Shown here: positions 26,476 through 35,227 of the stretch, piece by piece
Numbering within the stretch: position 1 is the first letter of the stretch
How the letters are laid out: each line of letters begins with the position of its first letter
DNA from: an uncultured Burkholderiales bacterium
Lineage (GTDB): Bacteria > Pseudomonadota > Gammaproteobacteria > Burkholderiales > Burkholderiaceae
Length of the DNA: 47,533 nt
NCBI GenBank assembly: GCA_946480465.1
Contig: CAMLJY010000050.1
Span: 1 to 47,533 of the forward strand
Direction of reading: 5' to 3'
The notes under the pieces: generated by a model
The model's database searches: none
Told to the model about the DNA's origin: nothing
Seen by the model: the letters and a program-made list of their open reading frames with translations, nothing else
Made by a program: the position numbers and the translations under genes

Positions 26476-29163
26476 TCAAATGCCCGACTGCAGGCTGCGC
26501 TGCACGTCTCGTAAGAAAGTCTCTCGGACCTGGGCCTGGCTGCGGCTGCCCAGGCGGCCGGCGAAGTCGATGAAGGCGCCGGGCCGCAGGCTGCCGTCGA
26601 TCACCACCACGGTGCAGCCGCGGGCGCCGGAGGCGGCGCACTCGGCGACGGCGCGTTCCTCGGCCCATTTCACGATGCGCTCCTCGCGCGCGAAGCCGTA
26701 GCCAATCAGGCCGCCGCGCTCGCCGACGGCCATCGCGCTCTTCCAGCGCAGGCGCTTGACCGCGGACTGCAGCTGCTGCAGGCGCTCGATCTCGCCGGCA
26801 TCCTTCACCTGCAGCAGCAGCTCGAAGCCGCGCGCCAGCGTCAGGCCCGCTTCGGCCGAGCGCAGCTGGGCGACCGAGTCGGCCCATTCGTTGACCGCGC
26901 GGGCCGGCGCCGCGGGCCGTGACACGCTGGCATCGCGCCCCGCGGGGACGGCGGCCACCGGCTCGGATGGCGGCGGGCCGTCCTTGGCGCGCTGCTCGGC
27001 GATGGCCCGGTCCAGCGTGCGCAGGAATCGGGAGCGCACGGTCGCGGCGTTCCGTGTGCCCAGCAGGCCGGCGACGGCCGTGAAGGCGTCGCGCTTGAAG
27101 TCGCCGTTGACGACGACCGCGGCACAGCCGGCCTTGCTGCCGAAGAGCTCGCGGCAGCGCCGCAGCGCGGCATCGGCCGCGCGGTCGGCGGAGGGGCGGC
27201 CGGTTTGCCAGTGGAAGCGCAGCTGGCCGTCCGACACCGCCATCGCCAGGGCGCTGTGCGGCGGGCGGGACTTCATCAGCGTCTCCAGGTCGGCGGCGAC
27301 GCGGCGGTCGTCGGCCGAAGGCAGGTCCAGAAGCAGGCCGAGCGCGGCCGCCAGGCCGAGCGGGTTGCGTGCGGCCTGCAGCCGGGCCACGCGGTTGCGC
27401 CAGTCGGCCGCGTGGGGCGGCTCGGCGGCGGTGGCGGGCGTGGCCGGGGGCGGCTCGGGTGCGGGCGGCGCGGCGGCGATCGCCTCCGAGGCCGGTGGCA
27501 CAGGGGCCGCGACGGCATCGGATGCCGCGGCCAGGGGGGGCGGGGCCGGTGGCTCGAGCGGGGCCGGGATCGGCTGCGGCGCCGGCGTCGGCGACAGCGC
27601 GGCGGCGCTGGCCGCGGAGGCGGCGGAGGCGGCGGGGTCCGGCAGGGCGGCCACCGGCGTGTCGGGCGTGCGGGTCATCCACCAGAACGCGCCCGCGGCG
27701 AGCAGCAGCGCCGCGATGACACCGCCGATCAGCAGCGGCTTCGGGGCACCGGCGCCGGCCGGCCCGGGCCGCTTGCCGGCGTCGGCGGGCGTGGCCGCTG
27801 CGGCCGGCGAACTGGGCGGCGGTGCGGGTGGCGGTGGGCCGCCAGGGCGCCAGGCCGTGGCATCGGGATCGGCGTCGGGCGCCGGGGCGGCGGCCTGGCG
27901 GTGGCTGGACAAGGCGGCGGTCACGGCTGCGGCGGCGGCGGCCTGGCTGGCCGAGCGCAGGGTCGCCGTGGCCGAGCCGGGGCCACCCGGGTCGGCGGCG
28001 GCGCCGAAGCCGGCACCGAAGATCGCGCTCGACGAATCGCCGGCGGCGGGCGGTGCGGCCGGCATCGCCAGCGGATCCGTGGCCGGCGCCGCGGCCGGCG
28101 GCTTGGCCCGCACGAACATCGTCGGATCCTCGGCCGGGGCGCGGGCGGGCGGGGCGGTGCCGGCCGGGGCGCTGCCTTGGGACTCGGCGAGCGTTGCGGG
28201 CGCGGCCCCGAAGGTGCCCGGCGCGGCAGGGGCGGCGTGGGCCGGCGGTGGGGCGACGGCGGCCGCCGCGGCGGGCGACGGGGCCGGGCGCTGGATCGGC
28301 AGCACCACCGTCGATTCATCGCCCTTGGTCGCGGCGGCGGCGCGGATGGCGTCGGCCAATGCGGCCGCACTCTGGTAACGATCGGCCGGCTTCTTGGCCA
28401 TGGCCTTGCGCACCACCGCGTCCCAGGCCGGGCTGAGCGAGGGGTTCAGCTGCGTCGGCGGCGGCGGTTCCTCGTTCAGCACCTTCTGCATCACGATGGT
28501 GACCGAGCCGGTGAAGGGCTTCTCGCCGGTGAGGAACTGGAACAGCATGACGCCGCACGAGAAGATGTCCGCCCGGCCGTCGACCCCGGCCATGCCGAGG
28601 ATCTGCTCGGGCGACATGTACATCGGCGTGCCGATCATCGTGCCGGCCTGCGTCAGCTCCGACTTCTCGAGCCGGGCGACGCCGAAGTCGGCGATCTTGA
28701 CCGCGCCCGAGCGCAGCAGGATGACGTTGCTGGGCTTGACGTCGCGGTGGGTCACGCCGCGCTCGTGGGCGTGCTGCAGCGCGGTCAGCACCTCGCCCAT
28801 GATGCGGGCGATGTCCCCCGGGCTGAAGCGGTGCTTGTTGTCGAAGTAGTGCTTGAGTTCCTTGCCGTCGATCAGCTCCATCGCGATGAACGCGACCTTG
28901 GTGCCGCCGAAGCTGGCGTCCTCGCCGTAGTCGTAGATCGCGACCACGCCCGGGTGGTTGAGGCGGCCGACGGCCTGGGCCTCGCGCTTGAGCCGCGCCA
29001 GCAGTTCCACCGACTGCGATGGCCCCAGCTGGTCGGGCCGGATGATCTTGATCGCGACGCTGCGTTCGATCAGCGGGTCGAAGGCCTCGTAGACCACGCC
29101 CATCGAGCCTTTGCCGAGCTCGCGGCGGATCTCGTATTTGCCGAGGTGGGAGGGAAAGGGCAT
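26476..29163 (-). CDS. Membrane Ser/Thr kinase with duplicated extracytoplasmic domain
   Basis: The product has 895 residues. The kinase domain (about 9-275) is intact: GKGSMG loop 17-22, Lys39, HRDVKPSN with HRD at 139-141, DFG 159-161, GTPMYMSPEQ. A roughly 200-residue Pro/Ala linker follows, then one membrane helix (about 476-496) and another Pro-rich stretch. The C-terminal part is a tandem repeat of a roughly 135-residue domain (about 585-724 and 757-892). Each copy has an AxAV...G core, a cysteine pair (Cys670/Cys680; Cys842/Cys850), VVV near the second cysteine, and an ending like GxRxxAxVRxxFLR. ATG 29163 starts just before the kinase fold; ATG 29217 is an alternative. Neither has a clear ribosome binding site. 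It is a second kinase beside the T6SS switch, ligand unknown. Confidence 0.88.
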   Translation of the reverse strand: MPFPSHLGKYEIRRELGKGSMGVVYEAFDPLIERSVAIKIIRPDQLGPSQSVELLARLKREAQAVGRLNHPGVVAIYDYGEDASFGGTKVAFIAMELIDGKELKHYFDNKHRFSPGDIARIMGEVLTALQHAHERGVTHRDVKPSNVILLRSGAVKIADFGVARLEKSELTQAGTMIGTPMYMSPEQILGMAGVDGRADIFSCGVMLFQFLTGEKPFTGSVTIVMQKVLNEEPPPPTQLNPSLSPAWDAVVRKAMAKKPADRYQSAAALADAIRAAAATKGDESTVVLPIQRPAPSPAAAAAVAPPPAHAAPAAPGTFGAAPATLAESQGSAPAGTAPPARAPAEDPTMFVRAKPPAAAPATDPLAMPAAPPAAGDSSSAIFGAGFGAAADPGGPGSATATLRSASQAAAAAAVTAALSSHRQAAAPAPDADPDATAWRPGGPPPPAPPPSSPAAAATPADAGKRPGPAGAGAPKPLLIGGVIAALLLAAGAFWWMTRTPDTPVAALPDPAASAASAASAAALSPTPAPQPIPAPLEPPAPPPLAAASDAVAAPVPPASEAIAAAPPAPEPPPATPATAAEPPHAADWRNRVARLQAARNPLGLAAALGLLLDLPSADDRRVAADLETLMKSRPPHSALAMAVSDGQLRFHWQTGRPSADRAADAALRRCRELFGSKAGCAAVVVNGDFKRDAFTAVAGLLGTRNAATVRSRFLRTLDRAIAEQRAKDGPPPSEPVAAVPAGRDASVSRPAAPARAVNEWADSVAQLRSAEAGLTLARGFELLLQVKDAGEIERLQQLQSAVKRLRWKSAMAVGERGGLIGYGFAREERIVKWAEERAVAECAASGARGCTVVVIDGSLRPGAFIDFAGRLGSRSQAQVRETFLRDVQRSLQSGI

Positions 29164-29286
29164 GTCGCGACGAAAGGCAGCAATGCGGTGCCGGCGGCAC
29201 CGCGTGGGCGCGATCATCGCGGCGGCGGGCCGCCGTGGCAATCGACGCGGGCCGCCGAAGCGCGGCTCGGACGGCAATATCGCCGT

Positions 29287-29302
29287 CCGGCATGACTTTC
29301 GG
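29287..29302 (-). promoter_or_regulatory. Shared T6SS upstream element, copy 4 (kinase 2)
   Basis: Read on the - strand this is CCGAAAGTCATGCCGG, the best match to consensus. It lies 123 nt before the kinase-2 start, in the 227-nt gap after the TIGR02270 gene. Its orientation is opposite to the tagH, vgrG1 and vgrG2 copies relative to the downstream gene. Confidence 0.55.
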
Positions 29303-29390
29303 CCGATCGGGCGCGCCTTCGAGCACGCTGGCGAGCGGGTTCGTCGGCGCGTTCGGGGCCGCCCTCCGCCCGCATGGCGAAGGGGCTTCC

Positions 29391-30611
29391 TCAGTGCACC
29401 GGCGGCGGAACGCAGACCGGCCGGCCGGCGAGCGCGGCGCGCGCGCCGATGTCCCAGCGTGCCTCGAGGTCGAAGGCCGGCAGTTGATCGGGGGCCGGCT
29501 CGGCGTCCAGGCGCTGGCCGCGGCACCAGCGCGAGCCCTGGGTCCACTCGGCGCCGCGCTGCTCCATCAGCGAGCGGGCCCTGGCCGCATCGGGCAGCCA
29601 GACCAGCGGCGCCATCTCGCGGTCGAACTCGTCGGCATCGGCCGGCACCGGCAACGGCTGGCGCCGGGCGCGCAGGTCGATGCCGGTGATGCGGGCGAAG
29701 GCCTCGCCGGACGCGGCCGCCAGCGCGACGTCGTCCTCGCCCATCCAGCGCACCAGCGCGTTCAGCGCCGACGGGTGGCCGAAGCGCGCCAGCAGGCGGC
29801 AGCGCGCGTCGGCATCGTCGATCGCCAGCGCCGCGCGCTGCAGCGTCGGCACGTCTTCCGGGCCGCCCAGCACCGCCAGCCAGTGCAAGGCCACCGCGTC
29901 GCCCTGTGCGGCGACGTGGCGCAGCAGCGGCAGCGCCTGGACCTGGCCGGACCAGGCGGCGGCCGACCACGCGGCCGAGCGCACCCAGGGCACCGGGTGC
30001 GACAGCGCATGCTGGTAGGGCCGGGTGTGGGCCGGCGATTCGCCGCGCGCATCGGCCAGGCCGGCCGCGCGCCAGGCCCAGCCGCAGACCTCCGGGTCCT
30101 CGTGCTCGAGCAAGGCGTCGAGCCGGACCGACTGGCCGTCCAGCACGCGCTGGTTGGCCAGCACCGCCGCGGCCGCGGCCGCGGTGAGCGGCCGGGCGCG
30201 GTCGAGCGCCGCCTGCATCTCCGCGGCGAAGAGCGCCAGCGGCGCCAGGCTGAAGGCGTCGCGCAGGCCGGCCAGCGTGGCGCCGGTGGCGCGGACGAAG
30301 GCGGCAACCACCTCGCGCGTGATCGCCGGATCGCCGCGGCGCAGCAGTGCATAGCCGGCGGCGAAGGCCTCGTCGCGGTCGTCGGACGCGAGCTGCGGCG
30401 CGAGCAGCGCCGCCACCGCGCCGGCCGGCGGCACCAGCAGGCCTTGTGCATGCGCTTCGATGCGTTCGCCGATCTCGGCGAACTCGCGCAGCGTGTGGCG
30501 GCGCGACTGCAGCGCGTCGCGCCGCTGGCCCCACAGGAAGGCCAGGTCCTCGGCATGCCGCGGCAGCAGCTCGGCGATGTAGCGGGCGCGTGCGGTGGCC
30601 ATGTCTTTCAC
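29391..30611 (-). CDS. TIGR02270-like HEAT-repeat protein
   Basis: The product has 406 residues from GTG 30611; ATG 30602, giving MATARARYIAELL, is an alternative. It consists mostly of short helical pairs resembling HEAT repeats (DALLEHEDPEVCGWAWRAAG, HPVPWVRSAAWSAAAW, LLRHVAAQGDAVALHWLAVL). TIGR02270 proteins of this type recur in T6SS and VgrG loci, and their function is not established. A protein-binding adaptor is a reasonable inference. The GTG lies 3 nt after the DUF6484 stop. It is the last gene of the vgrG1 cassette. Confidence 0.75.
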   Translation of the reverse strand: MKDMATARARYIAELLPRHAEDLAFLWGQRRDALQSRRHTLREFAEIGERIEAHAQGLLVPPAGAVAALLAPQLASDDRDEAFAAGYALLRRGDPAITREVVAAFVRATGATLAGLRDAFSLAPLALFAAEMQAALDRARPLTAAAAAAVLANQRVLDGQSVRLDALLEHEDPEVCGWAWRAAGLADARGESPAHTRPYQHALSHPVPWVRSAAWSAAAWSGQVQALPLLRHVAAQGDAVALHWLAVLGGPEDVPTLQRAALAIDDADARCRLLARFGHPSALNALVRWMGEDDVALAAASGEAFARITGIDLRARRQPLPVPADADEFDREMAPLVWLPDAARARSLMEQRGAEWTQGSRWCRGQRLDAEPAPDQLPAFDLEARWDIGARAALAGRPVCVPPPVH

Positions 30612-30614
30612 GTG

Positions 30615-31070
30615 CTAGTTGATCGCCACCGTGCCGGCGCGGATGCGCTGCGTGCCCTTGGCGCGCACCAGCACGTCGTCGCCGCGCACCATCAGCTTGC
30701 CGTCGGCGCGCAGGTCGACCGAGGACTCGCCGCAGCGCAGCGTCAGCGTCTCGGCGGCGGCGATCACCAGGTTCTGCACCAGTGCCTCGCCGGGGGCCGG
30801 GAAGCGGCCGACGCGGCCCAGCACCACCGGGCGCTCGGCGCCCGGCAGGGGCAGCAGCAGCAGGATGTCGCCTTCGGCCAGCTCGGGCGGCGGCGCGGCG
30901 CTGGTGGCCAGCCAGTCGCAGGCGATTTCACGGCCGTCGGCCAGCGCGGCGACGAGCACGCCGCCGTCGTCGATGCGCAGCAGCCGCGCGGCCTGCGGGC
31001 CGGCCGGCAGCGGGTCGGCCGCGGCGGCGGGGCGGGCGTGGCGGCGCAGCGGGGTCGGTTTGGCGGTCAT
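30615..31070 (-). CDS. DUF6484 T6SS-associated protein
   Basis: The product has 151 residues from ATG 31070, with AAGG 6 nt upstream. The middle (RLLRIDDGGVLVAALADG, EGDILLLLPLPGAERPVVLG) looks like a small beta-barrel, and LTLRCGESSVDLRADGKL, ending RIRAGTVAIN, is the DUF6484 C-terminal signature. That tail resembles the beta-stranded shaft of VgrG (compare IQIKGKDITVQGSGKITVKA in VgrG1). The family is common in VgrG cassettes and has no known function. A longer frame to ATG 31142 overlaps the immunity gene and is less likely. Confidence 0.75.
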   Translation of the reverse strand: MTAKPTPLRRHARPAAAADPLPAGPQAARLLRIDDGGVLVAALADGREIACDWLATSAAPPPELAEGDILLLLPLPGAERPVVLGRVGRFPAPGEALVQNLVIAAAETLTLRCGESSVDLRADGKLMVRGDDVLVRAKGTQRIRAGTVAIN

Positions 31071-31129
31071 GGAAGGCCTTGCAGGTGAAGTACGCGGAAG
31101 GTGGGGTGCGATGGAAGTGGGCTGGCGCG

Positions 31130-31699
31130 TCAGCCCGACCACTCGCCGGGGCCGCAGAACAGGAAGCCGGGGATGCCGCTGGCTTCCACCGCGGCCTTGA
31201 TGCGCTCGTGCACGACGATGGCGCTGACGTTCTCGGCCAGGCGGAACAGCAGCGCGCCGCGGGTGCGCGATTCGTCGAGCACCAGGCCGTCGAAGTCGGC
31301 GTCGCCCATCGTCGAATCGGAGGTGCCCATCATCGTGGAGGCGGCCATGTCGGCGCAGGACACCAGGCCGACGATGTTGTAGGCCTTGTAGTTCGGGTAG
31401 TCGCGGCCGCCCTTCTGGTCCTTCAGCACGGCGTCGAAGAACTGCATGTTGTCCACGCCGGCGTTCAGCAGCGTCTGCACGACGTCGTCGCGCATCACCG
31501 GAATCGCTTCCTCGTAGTACATCGGCTTCGGGTTGCCGTCGTACTTGTCGTTCAGCAGGTAGACCAGCGGCTGCGGCACCGGCGTGGTGATGAGCGCGCC
31601 GTCGCGCCAGTTGCCCTTGAAGTCGGGGCCTCGCGCGATCGGCTTGATCGGGTGCCGGCCCTTGCCGACCATCACGAAGTACTTCGCCGTGCTGCTCAT
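31130..31699 (-). CDS. Imm11/DUF1629-type immunity protein
   Basis: The product has 189 residues. It begins MSSTAKYFVMVGKGRHPIKP and contains QPLVYLLNDKYDGNPKPMYY, IPVMRDDVVQTLLNAGVDN, FRLAENVSAIVVHERIKAAV and the terminal GPGEWSG. I recognise these as features of the DUF1629 (Imm11) family, which neutralises polymorphic toxins. Its ATG overlaps the stop of the AHH effector gene in ATGA, the usual coupling of a toxin with its cytoplasmic antidote. There is no signal peptide, in keeping with protection against a DNA-attacking toxin in the cytoplasm. Confidence 0.8.
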   Translation of the reverse strand: MSSTAKYFVMVGKGRHPIKPIARGPDFKGNWRDGALITTPVPQPLVYLLNDKYDGNPKPMYYEEAIPVMRDDVVQTLLNAGVDNMQFFDAVLKDQKGGRDYPNYKAYNIVGLVSCADMAASTMMGTSDSTMGDADFDGLVLDESRTRGALLFRLAENVSAIVVHERIKAAVEASGIPGFLFCGPGEWSG

Positions 31700-32658
31700 G
31701 TCGTTTCCGAGCCGTGCTGGTGGGAGGTGGCCGCGATGTAGGCCTTCATGAAGGCCGCGCTGGGCTTGGATCCGGTGAAAGCATCGTCGGCCCAGCGGTC
31801 GGAGGCGAACCAGGGCAGCTTCCAGGCGCCGGGCGAAGCGACCAGCTTGGTCTTGAAGTGCGCGGACAGGCGGTAGAGCCGTCCCTTGATGGTGAAGGGC
31901 GGGTTGATCTTCGGCTTCTCGCAGTCCGTGCACTCGTGCTTGGACAGGACGGACGCGATCTTGTTGAGCAGCTCCTTCACGGCGGCGCTGTACTGGGTGT
32001 GCGCGTCGTGGAACTGGCCCCCCGAGACCTTCACCGCGGCGGCCACGTAATTCAGGCACCAGGGGTTGTCGCCCAGTTCGGACCAGCTCTGGTTGCGCAC
32101 CGGCGAGGTGGTCTTGCGGATGTAGTAGTTGCCCGCCAGCCAGACGCCGTTGTGGCAGCCGTTGACGTTGTAGCCGATGTGCTTCTCGATGGTCTTCTTC
32201 TTGACGCTGGTGCCGGTGGGCGTGATCAGCGTGATGTCGACCTGCTGGTCCTTGGTCATGAAGGGCGTCAGCTCGCTGGGTGCGAGCGCGGCCTCGCCGG
32301 GGATCAGGTGGTGCGCGGCGACGGTGAAGCCGTAGTGGCCGGTCGGCACGTCCGCGGTGCCGGGCACTTTGAGCATCAGGCGGGTGCGCTTGGTGTCGAT
32401 TCGGGGGTCCGGGCTGGCCGCGGGCGGCGGGAAGGGGCCGCCGACGGTGCCGTCCTTGCCGGGCGAGGCGGCGATCAGGTTCTTGCCGAGCACGCCGCCG
32501 TCGTTGCTCTGCTGGCCGCGCACGCCGGAGGCATCGTCGTCCTGGATGTTCTCGCCCTCGACGTCGTCGACGCCCTCGGGCACGTCCTTGAACGGGCAGT
32601 CGGTGTCGATCTCCTGCGGCAGCATGCCGATGGCGATGGGTTCGGCGAGTTCGGTCAT
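31696..32658 (-). CDS. AHH-family (HNH/Endo VII superfamily) nuclease effector
   Basis: The product has 320 residues. The N-terminal 100 residues are acidic and Pro-rich (MTELAEPIAIGMLPQEIDTD) and probably form the loading region. The toxin domain carries FTVAAHHLIPGEA with AHH at 115-117, then GYNVNGCHNGVWLAGNY (162-178) and QFHDAHTQYSAAV (215-227), matching the AHH nuclease order. A CxxC (Cys243, Cys246) could hold structural metal. Predicted activity is metal-dependent DNA cleavage in target cells. It follows DUF2169, KAS-like and DUF4150 genes after a 10-nt gap and is coupled to Imm11, as expected for a VgrG/PAAR-delivered cargo. Confidence 0.82.
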   Translation of the reverse strand: MTELAEPIAIGMLPQEIDTDCPFKDVPEGVDDVEGENIQDDDASGVRGQQSNDGGVLGKNLIAASPGKDGTVGGPFPPPAASPDPRIDTKRTRLMLKVPGTADVPTGHYGFTVAAHHLIPGEAALAPSELTPFMTKDQQVDITLITPTGTSVKKKTIEKHIGYNVNGCHNGVWLAGNYYIRKTTSPVRNQSWSELGDNPWCLNYVAAAVKVSGGQFHDAHTQYSAAVKELLNKIASVLSKHECTDCEKPKINPPFTIKGRLYRLSAHFKTKLVASPGAWKLPWFASDRWADDAFTGSKPSAAFMKAYIAATSHQHGSETT

Positions 32659-32668
32659 GGCGCGTCCT

Positions 32669-33049
32669 TCAGCCGCAGATGTTCTTCTTGTTGTGCCACA
32701 GCGGGTCGCCCATGCGGCAGACGTTCTTGCCTTCGAGCATCACGTCGAAGGAGTACATCAGGAACTCGCACTCGCTCTTGAAGACGCCGCTGATGACGCC
32801 GCCGACGCTGCCCGGCTCGTCGCCGGTGCTCATCATGTACTTCGCACCCTTGACCATGATCATCTGGCCGTCGGCCTCGACCTTGGTCGTGCCCTGGCTG
32901 GTGTCGGCGGACTTGCCGAGGTTGGGGTAGGGGATGGGGATCGGCGGGGCCGGGGGCGCCGGCGTCTTGCAGACGTCGGGGAACACCAGGCTCATGCCGC
33001 CCGAGCCCTTGTGGGCGAAGCCGCGGATGTTGAAGACGGTGCAGGGCAT
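32669..33049 (-). CDS. DUF4150 PAAR-like spike tip protein (vgrG1 cassette)
   Basis: The product has 126 residues containing SLVFPDVCKTPAPPAPPIPI and PYPNLGKSADTS, the DUF4150 signature, then a beta-rich part with MGDPLWHNKKNICG at the end. DUF4150 proteins replace or resemble PAAR tips that sharpen VgrG and carry cargo. It lies 24 nt after the KAS-like gene and 10 nt before the effector, which fits a tip specific for the AHH nuclease. Confidence 0.85.
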   Translation of the reverse strand: MPCTVFNIRGFAHKGSGGMSLVFPDVCKTPAPPAPPIPIPYPNLGKSADTSQGTTKVEADGQMIMVKGAKYMMSTGDEPGSVGGVISGVFKSECEFLMYSFDVMLEGKNVCRMGDPLWHNKKNICG

Positions 33050-33073
33050 CGAAGGCTCGTGAGGTCGGTAACG

Positions 33074-34141
33074 TCAAACAGGCGTGGCCAGCACCGCCGC
33101 GCCGCGGTCGGCATGGTCGGACGAGGCGGTCACCAGCGCCGGCGATGGCCGCCATTGCTGGCCCAGCGCATGGGCGGCCAGCGCCAGCAGCGCGCAACCA
33201 TGCGCGGCGCCCAGGTCGCCGAAGCATTCGGCCGGGTGCTCGATCTGGTGCGCGGGCGCGAACTGGGCCGAGCGCCGCGTGATCGCGACGCTGAATTCCT
33301 TGGCCCAGTAGCGCTCGCCGTTGAAGCTGCACCAGACGCTCTGGATGGGCTCCGGCGGCGCGGCCTCGGCCAGCGCGCCGGCCACCGCGGCGGCCAGGCC
33401 TTCGCCGAGGTAGGGGGCCTCGGCATACAGGTGGCCGGGCTCCTGGCCCTGCGCCGCGCCGAGCACGCGGGCCATCGGCTGCAGGCCGTGCGCGGCGGCC
33501 GTCTGGGCCCGGCACAGCAGCAGCACGGCCGCGCCCTCGGCGGGGCTGAAGCCGTCGCTGTTGATGCCGCTGCGGATGCGGCCCTGCTGCTCGAAGCGCG
33601 ACAAGAGCAGCAGGTCCACCAGGCAGTCGACGCCGCCGACGAGCAGCCCCGGCAGCTCGCCCGCGGCCAGGCGCGCCAGCGCATGCGGCAAGGCCAGCAG
33701 CGCCGAGGCGCGGCCGCGCGGCGCGGCGAGGCTGCGGTCGCGGTCGAAGCCGCCGCCGCACTGGATCAGGAGGCGCTGCAGGAACAGCGACGGCGCCAGC
33801 GGCTGCAGCGTGTGGTGCTCGGGCAGGCCCAGCATCAGCGGCAGCGGCGGCAGGCCGCTGCCGGCCAGCGGCGCGGTGGCCTCCTCGATGGCCGCATGGG
33901 CCAGGCGCAGCATGCGCGTTTCGCGGTAGGTCAGGCCTTGCGTGGCCAGCGGCGGGACGAGTTCGGGCAGGCCCTCGTCCGGCACCGTGCCGGCCACGTG
34001 CGGCTCGAAGCGGCGGTCCATGAAGGGCGTTTCGCGCAGCCGCGCCATGCGCGCGCGGGTGGACGCAGCGGTCTCGGCGAGGCTCAGGCCCACCGGCGTG
34101 ACCAGGCCGGCGCCGGCGATGACGATGTCGTTCATGCCCAT
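33074..34141 (-). CDS. Ketoacyl-synthase-like (thiolase-fold) T6SS accessory protein, probably inactive
   Basis: The product has 355 residues. The fold is recognisable from NDIVIAGAGLVTPVGLSLAE, LPGLLVGGVDCLVD (163-176) and SDGFSPAEGAAVLLL (195-209). The usual nucleophile motif (TACSSG-like) should fall near 137-143, where SLAAPRGR is found without Cys. The usual GHxxGAAG is FGDLGAAHG (307-315), with Asp in place of the catalytic His. It is therefore unlikely to condense acyl groups and probably serves as a binding scaffold. ATG 34141 is preferred over 34135 because GGGAG is nearer. It lies 5 nt after the DUF2169 gene. Confidence 0.75.
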   Translation of the reverse strand: MGMNDIVIAGAGLVTPVGLSLAETAASTRARMARLRETPFMDRRFEPHVAGTVPDEGLPELVPPLATQGLTYRETRMLRLAHAAIEEATAPLAGSGLPPLPLMLGLPEHHTLQPLAPSLFLQRLLIQCGGGFDRDRSLAAPRGRASALLALPHALARLAAGELPGLLVGGVDCLVDLLLLSRFEQQGRIRSGINSDGFSPAEGAAVLLLCRAQTAAAHGLQPMARVLGAAQGQEPGHLYAEAPYLGEGLAAAVAGALAEAAPPEPIQSVWCSFNGERYWAKEFSVAITRRSAQFAPAHQIEHPAECFGDLGAAHGCALLALAAHALGQQWRPSPALVTASSDHADRGAAVLATPV

Positions 34142-34146
34142 GGTGT

Positions 34147-35223
34147 TCAGGCCGCTCCCGCGTAGCTGCGCGGCAGCGTCTGCAGGCGTGCCAACGGCGG
34201 AGGTGGGCGGCCATCGCGGCCGTACTGCGTGCTGCGCACCTCCACCTCGTGCAGGCGCAGCAGTTGCTTGTCGACCGCCAGCGCGGCGCGCCACAGCATC
34301 TGGAAGCGGCCGGCGTCGGGCTCGAACAGCACCGTCTCCAGCTGCGGCCGGCCCGGCACGCGGCTGCCGTTGAAATGAAAGTCGATGCCCAGGCCCGGCT
34401 GCGGCAGCGTGAAACGCAGCGGGCCGCCGAGCGTGAAGCCGGCCAGCTCCACCGCCTCGCCGCCCTGCAGGTGGCCGGGCGCGACCAGGCCGGCAGGCGC
34501 CAGCTGGAAGAAGCGCGCGTCGAAGTCCTGCGGCAGGTAGGGCGCGCGCTGCGCGGCCCAGGCCTCGTCGTAGGTGCCGGCGTGGCTGCGCCGCGGCAGC
34601 CAGGTGGGCGCGATGGGCGCAAAGCAGGCGGGCGGCGGCCGGTCGGTGGGCGACTGGATCGGCGCCGCCGGGTCTTCCAGGTTCGGCAGCAGCTGGCCCT
34701 TCAGCGACGAGGCCTCGGCACCGCCGATGCCGCGGCCCACGGGGTTGCGCGGCTCGTGCGCGCGCGGCTCCTCGCCTTCCGGGCCGAGGCCGCCGAAGGC
34801 GAATTCCCAGCGCAGCGGCATGCGCTGCCAGGGCAGCGGCGCCGACGGACGCAGCTTGCCGCCGCTGCCCTCCCAGCGCCGGTCGCCGAAGACGCGCACG
34901 GTCTTGCTGACGGGGCCGACGGAGAGCTTCACGTCCGCGACCCGCGTCTCGGGCCCGGGCGCGATCGCGCGGCCGACCAGCAGCACGTCGGTCGCGGGCT
35001 TCAGCAGCGTGAAGTCGCCGGCGGCGCGCAGGCTGCTGGTGACGGGGTCACCCCAGAACACGTCGCCGGCCAGCAGCGGCTGCTGCTCCTTGGCCAGCTC
35101 CGGCCCGCGGGCGCCGATGGCGAAGGTGGCCTTGACGATGGCGTAGGCCGTCTCGATGCCGGCGGCGTCGGGGAACACCGCCATCGAGGCGGTGAAGGGC
35201 GTGTGGTTCGCGAGCTGCAGCAC
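34147..35223 (-). CDS. DUF2169 T6SS effector adaptor/chaperone
   Basis: The product has 358 residues with the DUF2169 markers PFTASMAVFPDAAGIETAYA, WEFAFGGLGPEGEEPR, the HAGTYDEAW motif and YLPQDFDARFFQLAP. Members of this family act as adaptors that load cargo on VgrG/PAAR tips; TecT of P. aeruginosa is the known example. The gene starts 4 nt after vgrG1 and precedes the KAS-like, DUF4150 and effector genes, the expected order for a dedicated loading cassette. Confidence 0.85.
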   Translation of the reverse strand: MLQLANHTPFTASMAVFPDAAGIETAYAIVKATFAIGARGPELAKEQQPLLAGDVFWGDPVTSSLRAAGDFTLLKPATDVLLVGRAIAPGPETRVADVKLSVGPVSKTVRVFGDRRWEGSGGKLRPSAPLPWQRMPLRWEFAFGGLGPEGEEPRAHEPRNPVGRGIGGAEASSLKGQLLPNLEDPAAPIQSPTDRPPPACFAPIAPTWLPRRSHAGTYDEAWAAQRAPYLPQDFDARFFQLAPAGLVAPGHLQGGEAVELAGFTLGGPLRFTLPQPGLGIDFHFNGSRVPGRPQLETVLFEPDAGRFQMLWRAALAVDKQLLRLHEVEVRSTQYGRDGRPPPPLARLQTLPRSYAGAA

Positions 35224-35227
35224 AGCT

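Noticed and set aside
26476..30534. One long - strand protein joining the TIGR02270 region and kinase 2
   Set aside because: The frame is open by chance upstream of 29163. There it runs in a different frame from the HEAT-like gene and has no sense until the kinase starts at MPFPSHLGKYE.
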